This document shows positions 58,871-59,338 of a stretch of DNA of 59,338 bases, piece after piece. The stretch is from NCBI GenBank assembly GCA_943704415.1, contig CALSCO010001064.1:1-59338 (forward strand). Reading direction: 5' to 3'. Within the stretch, counting starts at the first letter, position 1. Each line of letters opens with the position of its first letter. This DNA comes from Parvularia atlantis. Taxonomy: Eukaryota > Opisthokonta > Rotosphaerida. The position numbers and the translations under genes were made by a program. The notes beneath the pieces are model-generated. The model was not told the DNA's origin and did not search any database. It worked only from the letters and a program-made list of their open reading frames with translations.

Positions 58871-58979
58871 GACTAGTGATGAGGACGAAGCGAGCATGGG
58901 AGTCTGTTGTGCATGACTGGGAGGCCGTGGAAGCCAGCGTGGCGTCGACACGCGTGGGTGGGTGACCGCACATGCCATC
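58871..58979. promoter_or_regulatory. Bidirectional promoter region, GAA1 / TDO-like gene
   Basis: About 109 bp between divergent predicted start codons. Inferred from arrangement; no clear element. Confidence 0.35.
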
Positions 58980-59338
58980 ATGGGGGGGAGTTTGGATCAG
59001 GCGGCAGACAGGCGAATGAGCGGTAAAGAGAGCGGGGACAAGGCGCCGCACACGGGCGTGCACTACGGCGCGTACCTGCAGCTCGACACGCTGCTGGGCT
59101 GCGTGCGCATGGAGAGCGAGAAGGTCGCGGGCACGCCGGCGCACGAGGAGCATCTGTTCATCGGTGCGCGCGCGCCGTCGATGCGGCCCGCCGCCTTGAC
59201 TCATCCAGCGATGATGCGCGCTGCCGCAGTCATCCACCAAGGTGCGCCACGTGCGATGCGCGCGCCCCGAGGGCTCTGACGAGCGCCGACAGCACGATCG
59301 GCGACGAGACGCGCAAGAGCCTCGAGGACCGCTTCCTG
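58980..59338 (+). CDS. Tryptophan 2,3-dioxygenase-like, 5' end only
   Basis: First exon(s) of a gene running off the window. After a polar leader (ATG 58980; an in-frame ATG at about 59034 is an alternative) comes VHYGAYLQLDTLLGC, then SEKVAGTPAHEEHLFI. This matches the start of haem-containing tryptophan 2,3-dioxygenase (YGxYLxLDxLL, SE, HDEHLFIxxHQ), the first enzyme of kynurenine formation. A GTGCGC intron follows HLFI. A tiny exon VIHQ would restore the family's HQ, but the ELWFK block expected next is not visible before the window ends. Exon joins beyond 59160 are therefore unsure. Confidence 0.6.

Overview
This is a nuclear segment of a compact, very GC-rich eukaryotic genome. Nearly every gene is cut by many tiny introns, mostly about 40-80 nt. 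They begin GTGCGY, usually carry a CTGAC-like branch point, and end in CAG. Removing them joins frames cleanly into recognisable eukaryotic proteins. The gene set (SZT2, tepsin, VPS10 receptor, COX6A, GPI transamidase GAA1, RasGEF, a TIR/NB-ARC/TPR protein) suggests a free-living protist. I cannot name the lineage from sequence alone.

Layout. 0.15-2.6 kb (+): SLC33A1-type acetyl-CoA transporter. 2.7-17.3 kb (-): a complete, intron-riddled SZT2 homologue (KICSTOR/TORC1 nutrient signalling), the largest gene. 17.4-19.6 kb (-): sugar-porter family MFS transporter. 19.7-20.95 kb (+): membrane-anchored 2OG-Fe(II) oxygenase, divergent from the transporter across only 69 bp. 21.0-22.9 kb (+): SETD3/LSMT-type SET-domain protein. 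23.0-23.95 kb (-): cytochrome c oxidase subunit 6A with an unusual C-terminal extension. 24.1-32.6 kb (+): sorting receptor with three VPS10 domains. 32.95-35.9 kb (+): two adjacent intronless HXXXD (BAHD-like) acyltransferases. 35.9-41.15 kb (-): 5-oxoprolinase. 41.4-44.4 kb (+): tepsin, the AP-4 accessory protein, with its AP-4 binding motifs recognisable. 44.4-46.2 kb (-): OB-fold/zinc-ribbon protein, preceded by a short twin-CX9C reading frame. 46.2-51.1 kb (-): NLR-like protein with tandem TIR domains, NB-ARC and helical repeats. 51.4-56.3 kb (-): MYND-PH-PH-RasGEF. 56.8-58.9 kb (-): GAA1. 58.98 kb to the end (+): start of a tryptophan 2,3-dioxygenase-like gene.

The genes are not an operon. 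Endomembrane functions recur (acetyl-CoA import into the ER, GPI anchoring, VPS10 sorting, AP-4 coat), as do signalling functions (SZT2, RasGEF, TIR-NB-ARC), but this may be chance. Intergenic space is short; only two gaps exceed 300 bp, and each contains a short tandem repeat. I see no tRNA, rRNA, CRISPR array, transposon or viral remnant. Start codons and exon joins were inferred by eye from splice signals and protein similarity. Coordinates marked as exact introns were checked for reading phase.
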